Assembly (NCBI GenBank): GCA_021442155.1 | Contig: JAKCPB010001440.1 | Location: 1 to 64,000 of the forward strand | Reading direction: 5' to 3' | Length of the DNA stretch: 64,000 nt | Source: Cymbidium sinense | Taxonomy: Eukaryota; Streptophyta; Magnoliopsida; Asparagales; Orchidaceae | Shown: one piece after another, positions 11,366-24,434 of the stretch | How positions within the stretch are numbered: the first letter of the stretch is position 1 | Layout: the number at the start of each line of letters is the position of its first letter | The notes under the pieces: generated by a model | Database searches by the model: none | What the model was told of the DNA's origin: nothing | Seen by the model: the letters and a program-made list of their open reading frames with translations, nothing else | Position numbers and translations under genes: made by a program

Positions 11366-12974
11366 CTAGTTGCTCCCTTAATTGAGTTGGATTTTGCTAT
11401 GTGGTGGTTGGTGGACTTGTGTTGGCTTGGTTGGTTGTTGGGTGTTGGTAGTTTATCCACTTGTGGTGGAAGATCAGGGAGGTTTGTCTAATTTTGGATT
11501 GATTTGGCAAGGTGGAGGTTATTTGTTGATTATTTCTTCTTTTGTGGATTGGGTTTGGTAATTTTATTTTATTTATTTCTCTTGGTTGTTGTTTCAGCCT
11601 CTTCCTATAATGGTCTTCCTCTCTTAGCTACAGCTGCATTTGTTTTTATTATTATTTTGGGTTGGCAGCTTGAAGGTTATTTAGTGGCTATTATTTTGCT
11701 TTGGGATCTAGTGACTTGGTTTGGTTTATTGGTGCCTAACTTGGTTGTGGTTATGATGCTTGCACTCATTAATATTTCTCCTACTTTTTGTTTTCAGCTT
11801 TGGTGGTGTTCCTATTATATTGCTGCTACTCCTGATGAATGGATTTTAGTCTGTCTTACTATTCTTTGCTCCATTTTATTTTAGGTTGGATATTAACCTC
11901 ACCTAGATCATAAATTCTACTTCTTTGGTTGGGTTTGGTGAATGCTATTATTTGGTTCTACCCTTTTCACAGTTGCCTTGGGTGGTTTTGGCATGATGGA
12001 TGTCGGTCTTTCATGATTTGGATTTTCTACGTGATGGTTGGTTTGAGGATATCTTGGGTCAGTTGGTTGGATGGGTGGTTATTTTGGCCTTTCTTGCTCT
12101 GTTAGTGACATGCTGGTTGGCCTGCTCCAGCTATAGTTCTTCTCTCTCTGTTGTTGCTGCTTTCCATTTTCTTGTTTGGGTGATAGCCTTGCTACTTTTC
12201 TTGTTTGCTTATGGAGGACATGAGCTCTTGTGTTATTTTCTTTTTAGTCTATGTTTTTTTTGGTTTGTGTTGAGGTCATTATGCTTGCTCCCGTAGATGT
12301 TGTTGTTCCTCTTTGGTGGTTTCGGTGTTTACTGTCTACATTGTCGATGGTTGGTTGATTTTCCTTTATCTTGTTTGTTTTGGTGGCTTTGTGGTTGGCT
12401 ATTATGTCTACTTGGAAGAGTTCTACCTTGCATGATGGACTTGGGATGATGGGCTACAAGAGGTATGCGGCAATGATGGCCTAGATGTTTTCCTCTCTAA
12501 CTTCTTTTGGCTGGTAGCACTATAATTAATTGTAAGCCTTCTTTAGAAATTTGGATGCTTACATATAGTGTTTCTTCTTGAGATGGTTGCAACTAAGCCT
12601 AACCCTTTTCTTTACTTTGCTCTTTTTCTTTGCTCATACACTTTATGCTTCCTTAATTGTACTCATCCTTTCATTAGTATGTTGCAGATTTCTTTTATAG
12701 GTTAGGAGAATCTTGCAGATGGATCTAGATGGTATCAAAAGGACCAAGTGAATGTTGATATTGCACACATGGATCTGTTGTTGTTGTTGATTTGGTTTTA
12801 CTTTTACTTTTATTATTGTTTTTCTTCTTATATTATTGTAATAGTTAGGGGGTTTATCTCTTTAGGACTTATTATAGCTCTTTGAGCATTAGTTTATAGA
12901 TTCACCCTCTTTAAAGACTTTGTACTTTTTCTTTATGGCAATAAAATTCCCCTAATTTTCTTAAGAGAAGAAGA
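11366..12974 (+). other. L1-A 3' UTR, T/G-rich
   Basis: About 1.6 kb rich in T and G on the + strand (ttggttggttgttgggtg and similar), opposite in composition to the satellite. Hydrophobic ORFs at 11504-11884 and 12000-12296 come from the T-rich base composition. The terminal 350 bases align with the ends of L1-B and L1-C, including ggcaataaaattc with aataaa at 12940-12945. No long poly(A) remains at the seam. Confidence 0.8.
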
Positions 12975-12988
12975 ACCTAAACCCTAAG

Positions 12989-13420
12989 AATGGGCAAAAC
13001 CTTGATGGCAGGAACATCACCTCAACCATGCTCAATCTAGATCTAACATTGGAGCTAAGGAGGAGTGATTATTGGGTGGTGGGGATCAGGTGCTGGATAT
13101 GGAGATGGTGGTGAGTAGTGGTTATGGAGGCGAAGGAGCAACAGGTTACAACGTGGTGGTGAAGGGAGAGAGGGATATGATGGAGGATCCGCTACTCAAG
13201 AGGTGGGGTAGTTCGATGGAAACTAGAGAAACTAAAAATGGATAATCCGATGTGTGCTTATGGAACTGTCTTTATTAGAGTCGATTTAGTTATCTAGGTT
13301 TTAACTTGCTCTATGTATTTTTTTTATCTATGTTGTGGTCTTAGAAAACTTGGTGTGTTACTTTGATGAAATCAAAAAGAAGAAATGTTGAATCTAAACT
13401 TGTTCTCCATTAAAAAAAAA
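12989..13420 (+). pseudogene. Glycine-rich RNA-binding protein retrocopy 4
   Basis: Retains the clearest RRM remnant: from 12989 the frame reads NGQNLDGRNIT, an exact match to the family pattern. A small deletion then shifts the frame. The Gly-rich part has lost tens of bases compared with copies 2 and 7. It ends GNx with TAG in place of Trp, then RN and TAA, before the shared 3' UTR and an A-tract to 13420. It lies immediately downstream of L1-A, whose 3' end is about 15 bases from the start of this copy, separated only by aacctaaaccctaag. Confidence 0.85.
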
Positions 13421-16400
13421 CCAAAACCCTAAACCGTGAACCCTAAAAAATAAAAGAATATATATATAAAAAGCCCTAAGCCCTCAACTAACCATGAATT
13501 CTAAACTCAACCCTAAAAAGCTAAAAACCTAAACCTATACTAAATTAAATAAAATAAGAACCTAAACTAAAATAAAATAAAAAATAAAAAAGAAATAAAA
13601 ACCTAAACTAAAATGTAAACATAACCTTAAAAGAAAATAAAATAAAAAATAAAAATCTAAAATAAACTAACAATTAAAAACATAAATAAAATAAAACTAA
13701 ACCTAAAATAAAATAAAATAAACCTAAAATAAAATAAAATAAAACTAAATAAAACCCAAACCTAAAAAATAAACCTAAAATAAATAAAATAATGCTAAAC
13801 CTAAACTTAAAAAAAAAAACTAAACCTAAAATAAAATAAAATAAACCTAAACCTAAACTAAAATAAACAAAACAAAAATAAATAAAACCTAAACCTACAC
13901 CTAAAATAAACTAAACCTTAACCTAAACCTAAACCTAAACTCTAAATAAAATAAAATAAACTAAAAAGTAAAACCTAAAAATTAAGCTATAATAAAAACA
14001 TAAAACCTAAATCTTAAAAAATAAAATAAAAACTAAACCTAAACCTAAACTAAAAAATAAAACCTAAACTAAAAATTTAAAAAAATAAACTAAACTAAAA
14101 CTAAACTAAACCTAAATCAAAAAAATAAACAAAAATAAAACCTAAATAAAATAAATAAACCTAAAATAAATAAGCTAATATAGATAAAAATAAAAAATAA
14201 AATAAACTAAAATAAATAAAAAATAAGCTAAATAAACTAAATAAATCTCAACTTACCAGTTTAATTAATTTATAAAAAAATTAAAAAAAATTATCTAACC
14301 CTAAACCCTAAACCCTAAACCTACAACCCTACCCTAACCCCTAAACCTTAAAACCCTAAATCCTAATCCCTAAACCCTAAGCCCTAAACACTAAACCCTA
14401 AACCCTAAAGCTTAAAACCTAAAACCTACAACCCTAAACCTTAAGCCAAACAAAACCCTAAATAAAAACCTAAAACTAAACCTAAACTAAATAAACCAAA
14501 ATAAAATAAATAATAAAACTAATAAATAAAATAAAAATAAAATAAAATAAAACTAAAACTAAAATCTAAGCTAAACTAAACTAAACTAAAACCTAAACCT
14601 AAACCTAAAAAATAAAATAAAATAAAATAAAAAATAAAATAAACTAAAATAAATAAAAAAAAACCTAAACTAAACAAAAAATAAAATAAAATCAACCTAA
14701 GAATAAAAAAATAAATAAAATAAAATTAAACGAAAAAAAAATAAAATAAACCTAAAATAAAATAAAACTAAAGAAATATAAACTTTAAAAAATAAACTAA
14801 AATAAATAAAAAACATAAAACATAAACCCTAAACTAAAAAAACTTGAACCTAAAATAAAATTAAATCAATAAAATAAAATAAACTTAAAACTAAACTAAA
14901 ATAAATAAAATCTAAGCCAAAACCTAAAATAAACTAAACCTAAACCCTAAACTAAATAAATTTAAAAAAACTAAAAATGAACCTAAACCCAAAAAAAAAA
15001 AATAAAACCTAAAAATAAACCTAAAATAAAAAATATAAACATAAAAAAAAAAATAAAACCTAAACCTAAAAAAATAAAAATAAATAAAATCTAAACATAA
15101 AAAAAATAAATAAATAAAATAAAACTAAACTAAAGAATAAACATAAACCTAAACCTAAACCTAAAAAAAATAAAAAAAAATAAAAAACCAAAATTAAAAT
15201 AAATAAACATAAAATAAACTAAACTATATAAAATAAAAAATAACCTAAATAAAAATAAAAAAATAAATAAAAATAAATAAAATTAAAACTAAATAAACTA
15301 AACTCCGATTTACTTAATTTAAAAAAAAAACCCCAAACCTAAACCTAACTCCCAATAAAACTAAAAAAAAACCTAATAAAAACAAAACTAAACCACTAAA
15401 CTAAACCAAAAAACTAAAAAACTAAACCATAAACCCTAAACCTAAACTAAACCCAAACTAAACTAAACCTAAACCCTAAACCCTAAAAAACCTAACCAAA
15501 CCTAAAACCTAAACCTAAACCCAAACCTAAAATTAAACCTAAACTAAATAAAACCTATGAATAAAATAAGTAAATAAAACCTAAACATAAATAAAATAAA
15601 AAAATAAATTAAAATAAAATAAATAAAAACTTAAACTAAACTAAAAAATAAAATAAACCTAAGAATAAAAAGCCTAAAATTAAATAAAATAAAAACTAAA
15701 TAAAAACCTAAAATTGAAAAATAAACCTTAAAATAAAACCTTAAAATAAAAAAAAAATAAAACCTAAATCCTAAACTACAAAAATAACCTTAACCTAAAA
15801 TAAAAATAAATAAAATAAAATAAAATAAACCTAAACCTAAAACTAAACTAAATAAAATAAATAAAACCTAAACTTAAACCTAAAATAAATTAAACCTAAA
15901 CCTAAACCCAAAAAAAAATAAAACATAATAAACTAAAAATAAACTTAAACCTAAACTAAAAAAAATAAACCTAAAAAAAATTAAAATAAAAAAACCTAAA
16001 CCTAAAAAATAAAACATAAACATAAAAAATAAAATAAAACTCAACTAAAAAAATAAACCTAAACCTAATAAATAAACTAAAATATAAAACCTAAACTAAA
16101 ATAAATAATCATAAAAAAATAAACTAAATAAAAATAAAAAAAATAAACCTAAATAATAAAAAAAAATAAACACAAAACAAATAAAAAATAAACTAAATAA
16201 ACAAAATAAACCTGAACCTACTCATTAACCTAATTTTTTTAAAAAAAACCCTAAACCCTAAATCCTAAACCTAAACTAAACCTATAAACTAAAAAAACTA
16301 AAACCCTAAATAACCCTAAACCTAAACAACCTAACCTAAACCCTAAAACCCTAAAAAACCCTATGCTATAAATCATAAACCCTAAGCACTAAAACCTAAA

Positions 16401-17578
16401 GCCTAAAACTAAACCCTAAACCTAAAACCCTAAACTTAACCCTAAACCTAAACCTAATAACCAAATCAAAGCCTAAACACTAAACCTAAACCTAAACCTA
16501 ATAACCCTAAACCTAAACCTAAAACACTAAACCCTAAAACCTAAACCTAAACCTAAAGTTAAAAACTAAATAAAACCTAAAACAAAATAAAAAAAATAAA
16601 CTAAATAAATTAAAATAATAGAATAAAATAAAACCTAAACTAAAACCAAAACATAAACCTAAAATAAAATAAAATAAACTAATAAAAATAAACAAAAATA
16701 AATAAAAACTAAACTAAACTAAAAAAATAAACCTAATAATAAAACCTAAAAAAAAAATAAAACTAAATGTAAAAGAAAAATAAAATAAAAATAAAATAAC
16801 ATAAAAACTAAAAAAGATGTGAGCCTAAAAATAAACCTTAAAATAAAACCTAAACCATAAACTAATAAAAAAACCTAAACCTAAAATAAAAATTAAACAA
16901 ACAAAATAAAATAAACCTAAACCTAAACTAAAATAAACTAAAAAAATATATATAAAACCTAAACCTAATCCTAAAAAAAACTAAACCTAAGCCTAATACT
17001 AAACTAAATAAAATAAAATAAACCAAAAATAATCCTAAACCTAAACTTAAAGAATAAAACATAAAAATAAACCAAAATAAAAAACCTGCCTAAACCTAAA
17101 AAAAATAAAATAAAACCTAAACTAACCTATAAAAAACTAAACCTAAACCTAAAATATAAAATAAAAATAAAATTAACAAAAATAAACCTAAACCTAAACA
17201 TAAACCTAAAAAAAAAATAAACAAAATAAAACCTAAACTAAAATAAATAAACTTAAAATAAATAAAATAAACTAATAAAAATAAAAATAACCTAAAATAA
17301 AAAATAAAAAAGAAAATAAACTAAAATAAATCAAAAAATAAACTAAATAAATAAAATAAATAAACCCAAACATACCCCTAAATTTTTAAAATGAAAAATA
17401 AATAACCCTAAACCTAAAACCTAAAACCTAAAACTTAAACCCTAAACACTAAAACCTAAATTAAACCAACCCTAAACCTTAAAAAAACAAAACTTAAACC
17501 CTAAACCTTAACCTAAAAGTAACTAAATAAATTGGTAAATCTAAACCCTAAAACTAATAACCTAACCATAAACCTAAA
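13421..17578 (+). repeat. Telomere-like satellite, segment 4 (four units)
   Basis: Four consecutive units without a coding retrocopy. Boundary motifs lie at 14259-14271 (gtttaattaattt), 15308-15320 (atttacttaattt), near 16222-16238 and near 17370-17385 (both decayed). CCCTAAA blocks: 13430-13540, 14285-14470, 15330-15545, 16245-16560 and 17400-17520. AT-rich spacers: 13540-14240, 14470-15300, 15545-16205 and 16560-17360. Unit spacing is about 0.9-1.15 kb. The final block leads into the leader (gtaactaaataaatt) of deletion-derivative retrocopy 5. No gene. Confidence 0.9.
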
Positions 17579-17683
17579 CTTATTTTTTATCTATGTCATC
17601 AATTGTATTGAAAACTTATGTTTTACTTTTGATGAAATTGAAAAGAAGAAATGTGAACTGAATTTGTTCTCTATCAAAAAAAA
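17579..17683 (+). pseudogene. Retrocopy 5: 3'-UTR remnant only
   Basis: Only the last ~105 bases of the retrocopy remain: tattttttatctatgt, a decayed gtgtctt segment, gatgaaattgaaaagaag, ttgttctct and an A-tract to 17683. The conserved leader upstream (gtaactaaataaatt at about 17515) is still present, so the coding part and early 3' UTR were deleted from a normal unit rather than never having been there. Confidence 0.8.
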
Positions 17684-18858
17684 TAAAAAAATAAATAAAA
17701 ATCCTAAATAAAAACCCTAAACCCTAAACCCTAAACCCTAAACCCTAAACCCTAAACCCTAAACCCAAAACTTTAAGCCATAAACCCAAAACCCAAAAAT
17801 AACCCTAAACCCTAAACTAACCCTAAACCCTAAAAAACTAAAAACCTAAACCTAAACTAAATAAAATAAAACCTAAAACCTAAACTAAATAAAAAAACTA
17901 AAACCTAAACCTAATAAACCTAAACTAAAACCAAAAGAAAATAAAATAAAAATAAAACTAAACTAAATTAAAATAAATAAAAGCCTAAACTAAAAAATAA
18001 AACCTAAATAAAATAAAACTAAACTATAATAAAATAAAATAAACCTAAAATATAATAAAATAAAATCTAAATAAAAACCTAAACCTAAATAATAAATCTA
18101 AAAATATAACCTAAAAATAAAGAAAAATAAAACCTAGACCTAAACTAAAAAAACTAAACCTAAAAATAAAAAATAAAATAAACCTAAACCTAAACTAAAA
18201 TAAATAAAACTTTAACCTAAACTTAAAATAAACTAAACCTAAACCTAAACCTAAACTAAATATAATAAACTAAAAAATAAACTTAAACCTAAACTAAAAT
18301 AAACCTAAAATAAGCCTAAAATAAAAACATAAACCTTAAACTAAGAAAATAAAATAAAACCTAAACCTAAACCTAAAAATAAAATAAACCTAAAAATAAA
18401 ATAAAATAAATCTAACTAAAAAAATAAACCTAAACTAAACCTAAACCAAAAAAAAATAAACTAAAATAAAAAAGCTAAACTAAATAAATAATCTAAAATA
18501 AATAAACTAAATTAAATAAAGAAAATAAACCTAAATCTAAAAAAAATAAACTAAAATAAATAAAAATAAACTAAATAAACCTAAACTTGATTTTACTTAA
18601 TTTAAAATAAATAAATAAAATCCTAACCCTAAATCCTAAACCTAAAATCAAAATTCTAAACCCTAAACTACAACCCTAAATAAACTTAAAACTAAACCTA
18701 AATACTAAACCCTAAACCTAAACCCTAAACCCTAAATTAAACCCTAAAACCTAAACTTAAACCAAAAAACCTAAACCTAAAATCCTAAACCCAAACTATA
18801 AACCCTAAACCCTAAACCTTAAACCCTAAAACCTAAAACCTAAACCCTAAAACCCAAA
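17684..18858 (+). repeat. Telomere-like satellite, segment 5
   Basis: CCCTAAA block with seven perfect tandem heptamers at 17715-17763, then AT-rich spacer at about 17850-18575. Boundary motif variant at 18590-18603 (attttacttaattt), and a second CCCTAAA block at 18620-18858 forming the 5' flank of L1-B. No gene. Confidence 0.9.
17715..17766 (+). repeat. Perfect CCCTAAA x7 tract
   Basis: Seven uninterrupted heptamers plus CCC, one of the longest clean telomere-type runs in the window. Potential G-quadruplex on the - strand. Confidence 0.9.
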
Positions 18859-19004
18859 TCCTGTCCCACCTTCCTCTCTCATGTTCTAATATTGAATTCT
18901 TGGTTGCATCCTCACTAGGATTTCTATGGAATTGGCCTTGGTTTCAACCAAATTCAATGTCTTGAACGGCATCTAGCCATTTATGTGAAGCTTCATCATT
19001 GATC

Positions 19005-20485
19005 ATGGCTACGATGAATTCTATTCCTTGGGCACCACCTCAAATTATGGATGCTTCGGCTAGGGCATCAAACACTTTGGGGCTTGGTGGCCCTAATGCT
19101 ACTTATTCTGCTAAATATTTTAAGGAAGCGCTCTATGGTAAGACTTCTCCCTCTATTGATTTAGTTAATCTCATTTGAATATCTTTTTTGAGGTTGATGT
19201 GGATGTTGAAAAGTTAGCAAAAGCCTTTAAATTTTTTCTTTTTGATAAATTTGTGTCATCCAAATTTGGATAAGATCCACCCTTTTTCCATGATCTCAAG
19301 CTTACAGGTGCTTTCTCAATTGGTCTTATTGACCCCTGGCATATCCTGATTCAACTTTCTAATGATCTAGATTATTCATGTGTATTTTTAGGTCAATCTT
19401 ATTTCATCTTTAATTTTTAAATGCGTTTGTTGAAGTGGTCACCACTTTTTGACATTAAGGAAGAATCTCCTATTATCCTTGTGTGGTTATCTCTTCTTAA
19501 TATGCACATTTATTTTGTTACCCATCATGTGTTTCTTGCTATTGGGACTTTATGTAGTTATCCTTTGCAACTCGACCAAGTGACAACTAAGTGATCTCGT
19601 CCTTCTATTGCTCAAATCTTTATGTAATTAGACATAACTAAGAAAAATACCCTAAGGAAGTTTGGATTATCTCTGAAAAATATGAGTATTCGCAAAAGGT
19701 TGAATTGGAGAACCTTCCCGTTTATCTTCCCATTGTAAATTCATGGTCATGATAATTTGGAATATTTTATTCTGCATACCCACTTAAAAAATGAAATCTT
19801 CCTAAAGAGAATGTTGTTCCTAGCCATAAGTCGATCCCTATTTATGTTCAAAAATTAGCCTGTGATCCTAAGAATGATATGAAGGCTATTATTGAGATTG
19901 ATTCCTTGGATATTGGGTTTAATCCTATTGAACAAGTTTTTTCTCCTACTATTGATGCAAATTCAATTGATTTTCAAAATAGGAATGATGATTTACCTTT
20001 TTTTCCTTCTTTGAATTTGAATATTTCTAATGCGAAGGATAATAAATTTTCAAAGTTATTGGAAGATGATTCTATTTCCTCTAATTCTATTCTTGCATCT
20101 ATGCCTGCTTTGATTATTGAAAATGAAGCTTTTAATGAAGATTTAAATGATGTCGATCATGCTAAAAACATTTTTGATCTAGATTTAACTACTTGTGCTT
20201 TAAATGGTTCTAAATCATCACCATCTCTCATCACTAATCTTGATATTCATGTTAATCCTACTTGTCAACTTAATATGGATTTGGAAGAGGGAGAACTCCC
20301 CTCCAAACACTTGGAGAATTCTCCTAAATTTATGGCCAATGTTACTAAATCTTACTCGGATGATAACTTTAAGGGAAAATAAAATGGGTTTCAAACTTAT
20401 CATGCTAAAAAGAAATAAAAAGTGTTAAAAATTACTCTCCCAAATTGTCCAAAAATACTAGATTTGCTACCTCTCCTCCCTAATT
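19005..20485 (+). pseudogene. L1-B ORF1 (DUF4283 protein), broken
   Basis: Candidate starts are 19005 (MATMNSIPWAPPQIMDAS) and the in-frame Met at 19047; the second matches the L1-A and L1-D start MDxxRAS. The DUF4283-like core lies at 19200-19500 in shifted frames (LIDPWHILIQLSNDLDYS, MRLLKWSPLFDIKEESP). The region equivalent to the zinc knuckle near 19730-19770 is disrupted by indels (SSHCKF, GHDN). The open stretch 19879-20382 (167 residues) is the acidic Ser/Asn-rich C-terminal linker, with LEEGELPSKH and SYSDDN, conserved in position with L1-A and L1-D. ORF1 ends about 30 bases before the ORF2 start. Confidence 0.8.
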
Positions 20486-20513
20486 AACCTTGCTTAATTT
20501 TTTTATTTTACTT

Positions 20514-23500
20514 ATGTTTAACTTTCTTATTTGGAATGTTAGAGGATCACCCTCTAATCATAATCGTATTAGAAATCTTTGTCGCATTCAATATATTTAA
20601 TTACTTATTGTTCTGGAGCCTCTATCCATGCTAATAAAATTAACCATATTGCTAGAATAATCAACTTCAATAAATTTTTCTCTCATTTTAGTATTAAGAT
20701 TTGGTATTTTTGGCATAATTTCATTGAGGTTTCTATTAATAATGATTTTCAACAAGTTGTCAATGCTCAAATCTCTTATGGTGACTATTGTGTTTTGGGC
20801 TCTTTTGTTTATGCATCTTGTTATAGATCTAGAAATCTTCTTTGGAATAATTTGAGGAATTTTACTACCTACAACAAACCTTAGTTTATGGGTGGTGATT
20901 TTGACACTATTTTATTCTCTTCTTAATGAAGTGGTGGTGCTCTCCTAATATTCATTCCATGGAAGATTTCTCCAATATGATCCTTGATTGTAATTTGATT
21001 GATATTGGCTTTAAGGTTCTAATTATACTTAGCAAAACTCTAGACTTTGGCAAAGGTTGGACAATTTTTTTAATACTCATTAGATTACTCAATGGCTTAC
21101 TTCTATTGATCATTTAAGCATAACCTTGTCTATCATGCTCCTCTTCTAGTTTCTATTAAAGATAATTCTAATAGATTGCATAAATCTTCTCCTTTAAGAT
21201 TTCACAACATGTGGATTCAGATATTGACTTTTTTTGATGTTGTAATAATTGGAAAGCCTTTACATCCTCATAATTTGATTATGGGGATGAGTAGACTTGG
21301 TTTAAACTTAAAATACTTAAACAAAATTTGGGTGGAACAAGCATTGTTTTAAAAACCTATTAAAGATATCAAAAATTGGGTGATCTTGAAGTCTCAAGTA
21401 TGTGATCCTTCTAAAATTAAGGACTTGAGAGGTGAAAGACAAACTTGTTAACTTTCAAAATATGGAAGAGACTTACTTGTTCCAAAAAGCTGCTAGTAAG
21501 CATATTGCAGATGGTGATAGGAATACTAGTTATTACCATGCTTTAGTTAATGAAAAAGAGAATAATATTCTAAAAATTAAAGATGATAATGGTGTTTGGA
21601 TTATGGAGAATAATGATATTATGAAATCGATTATTAATAACTTTTGAAATATGCTTAGTAAGAGTTGATCTTATGAAGATATTTCTAAATCACATTTGAT
21701 TCCTTCTATTATTACTAATGATGATAATCTTTTTCTTACCATCGTGCCTAATGAAGATGAAAATGTTGCAAGTCCATAATAGCATGAATATAGATTATGT
21801 TACTCCGAGGCTTTCCGCTTTCTTTTAAAAAAATGTTGGTTTATCATTAAAATGATTTGATTGAGGTGTGGTTGATTTTTTTAATGGTAATACTTTTCCT
21901 AGATATTTCTATGGTACTATCATCATTCTCATACCTAAGAAAGATAATTCAATTGTTGAGTAATTTTAGACCTATTCATCTTTGCACCTTCTTCAAAGTT
22001 GATTTCAAAATTCTAACCAAAGGCTTAGTCCTTTACTTAATAAAATTATCTCTCAACCAAATTATTTTTTTATTGGAAGTAGATCTATTTTTTAATAATA
22101 TTTTACGCCTAAGAATTAATTCAAGATCTTGATGCCAAGACTAAGGTGGGAACATTCTTTTCAAATTAGATATTACCAAAGCCTTTGATAAAATTTCTTT
22201 CCATATTCTAAATTTGGATTTTCTATAAATTTATTTTTCTTAAAAATTATATTAATAATGCATGGTTTTGATAATGCTTAATGGGAAGCTTGGGTTTCTT
22301 TCCTCTTCCTGGCTTAAGATAAGGGGATCCTTTATGTCCTACTTTATTTATTATCACTGTTGAGTACTTATCTAAAAGCATCAATGATTTATTCTTTAAC
22401 AATCCTAGTATGTACTAAAAAACTCTTGGTGGTCTTCCTATTTTTGATTTAAGCTATGCAGACGATTTCATTGTTTTTTGCAAAGCTACAATTCATCAGA
22501 TTAAGCATCTCAAGTATTTTTTATGTAGATTTGGTAGAGAAAGTGGCATTTCTATCAATGATAACAAAAGCTATTTTATTACTTCCTCTTGTATCTCCAA
22601 TAATAAAATCAATCAAATCAATATCACTAATTTTAAGCATCAACATTTACCTCTAAAGTACTTGTCGCTCTTTAAAGGCCAAATGATCCCATCTCTTTGA
22701 TGAGTTAATTCAAAAAATTTAAATTAAATTTCCATTTAGAAATTCTATTTACTTTCCTTTGGTGGAAGGCTCACTATTCTTAAAAGCACTCTCAATTCAA
22801 TGCCTCTTTATTTGATTCAAACTATTATCCCCACTAATGCAACTCTAATTAGAATTGCTCACTTTCTTAATAAATGTTTTTGGGGCTCTAATAACTCTAC
22901 CAAAAGAATGCATTAGGCATCTTGGCATAAATGTTGTGGTCCTTTGGGTGAAGGTGCTCTAGGTTGTAAACCTATTCGTGAAGCTATCACTGCTTTCCCT
23001 CATATGCTATGGTGGAATTTTAGAAAGAATTATGGGCTAATTTTATGATGGAAAAATATTGCCAAGGTAAACACTTCTATCTATGCTTATAAAGTTGGTG
23101 ACTCTCTAGTTTGGAAAAGTCTTTGCCCATTAAATGGGTTGCAAAATTTTAATATCTTGGGGTATTCAGTACTTCTTTCTTTTGGCAAGACAACCGGATT
23201 GGTAAAGGCTCCATTGATTAACTTTTATCTACCCACTCTACTGCTACTATCAAAGTTAACTCTTTTTGGCTTAATAACAATTGGAATGAACGTATACTTG
23301 AGAATTATATCCTTATTTCTCTTTTTAACAATTTTAGAAATATTGCCATTTCTTCTAACAATGATCATTCTTTAAGCTCTCTTATAATGGTGATTTTGTT
23401 CTTAAAGAGGTTTGGGATTTTATTAGAGTTAAGATGAAACCCTCTAATGTCTTTATTAAACTTTGGAACAATATCATTCCCATTTTCTATTTAGTTTTAG

Positions 23501-24434
23501 CTTGGAGGATTTTAAATAACATTATTCCTGAGGACTCTTTGCTCCGGACTAAAGGGTTTTATTTACCATCAAAATATTATTGTTGATTTCATATTGAAAG
23601 GGTAAATCATGTTTTTATTAATGGTGCTATTGCATCTAAATAATGGCTTTAGTATGATGACTTATTTAATACTGACTATTTTCATGCTTCTGTTTCTTTA
23701 TATCAACTTCTTGAAGTTTGTTTCAAAAAAATTATGAAAGGTCATATCAATGTATTAATTGATATTACCCTTCTCTAATTCATCTAGATAGATACAAATG
23801 ATGCTAACAATTGTGGCACTCCTATGAACCATAAAAGGATCCTGACTAGAACTAATGAAAAAATTCATGCTCTCTTTAATGCCAATCTTATTTGTAGCAT
23901 TCATTTTAGAGGCTATAAATTTGTGGCTAAAATCATATCATTCCGACTTGGACCCTTATAAAGGTGCTAGGATTATCCATTGGATCAACCCTAAAGATAA
24001 CTTGATTAAAGTGAAAGATGGTTTTGTAGCTTCCAATATGGTTGTTGTGGTAACCTTATGGATTCAAAAGGTACATCATTTGTGCTTTGCCTATCATCTC
24101 AATGCTTGTTCTATATTTTTGTTGAGCTTATTAATAAAGCTATTGAAACTTGTTTGAATAAAGGTTTTCTCAACATATAGATTAAAGTTGATGCTCTGCT
24201 TCTTGACATGCTTAATTCCAATAGAAATGGGAATGTGATTTTATCTCTTTAATCAAAAAATCTTCTTTCTCAAGTTTTAAAATTTCCCACATCCTTTATG
24301 AAGGTAATTAATTTCTTTCTAATAATAGGTGCCAACTTAACTGAGTTCACTTTATTTGACAACCAAATGTTGCCTAAACTATTAAGAGGTTGGTTAATCT
24401 AGATAATACTAGATTGCCTTATCTTAGATTATAA
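20514..24434 (+). pseudogene. L1-B ORF2 (endonuclease-RT-RNase H), broken
   Basis: Starts at 20514 with an undamaged MFNFLIWNVRGSPSNHNRIR, the APE endonuclease N-terminus. GGDFN is GGDFD near 20890, and SDHAPL is VYHAPL near 21135. The linker ORF 21432-21647 carries KHIADGDRNTSYYHALVN. RT motifs: NFRPIHLCTFF near 21965, KLDITKAFDKIS at about 22165-22195, GDPLCPTLFI near 22325, and the catalytic motif intact as YADD at 22455-22466. The RNase H remnant follows: INPKDNLIKV near 23990, SKG, IKVDALLLDMLNSN near 24185 and ISHILYEGN near 24290. A plausible end is NLDNTRLPYLRL with TAA at 24432-24434. There are many frameshifts. It catalysed target-primed reverse transcription when alive. Confidence 0.88.

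Larger units (their letters stand above)
5965..12974 (+). mobile_element. L1-clade LINE, copy L1-A (dead)
   Basis: About 7.0 kb non-LTR retrotransposon of the plant L1 type. Order: 5' region, ORF1 with a DUF4283-like domain and zinc-knuckle remnant, about 30 bases between ORFs, ORF2 with APE endonuclease, reverse transcriptase, a Cys/His C-terminal region and an RNase H remnant, then a 1.5-kb T/G-rich 3' UTR. A polyadenylation signal aataaa lies at 12940-12945. Frameshifts and stops throughout make it inactive. The 3' end abuts glycine-rich retrocopy 4 almost directly (seam about 12970-12985) and the 5' end abuts telomere-like repeat. No clear target-site duplication. Related to L1-B, L1-C and L1-D in this window. 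Confidence 0.9.

Noticed and set aside
11504..12296. Hydrophobic ORFs of 126 and 98 residues that look like membrane proteins
   Set aside because: They lie in the T/G-rich 3' UTR of L1-A; any T-rich + strand gives Leu/Phe/Val-rich frames. No conserved start or frame with the matching L1-B region.
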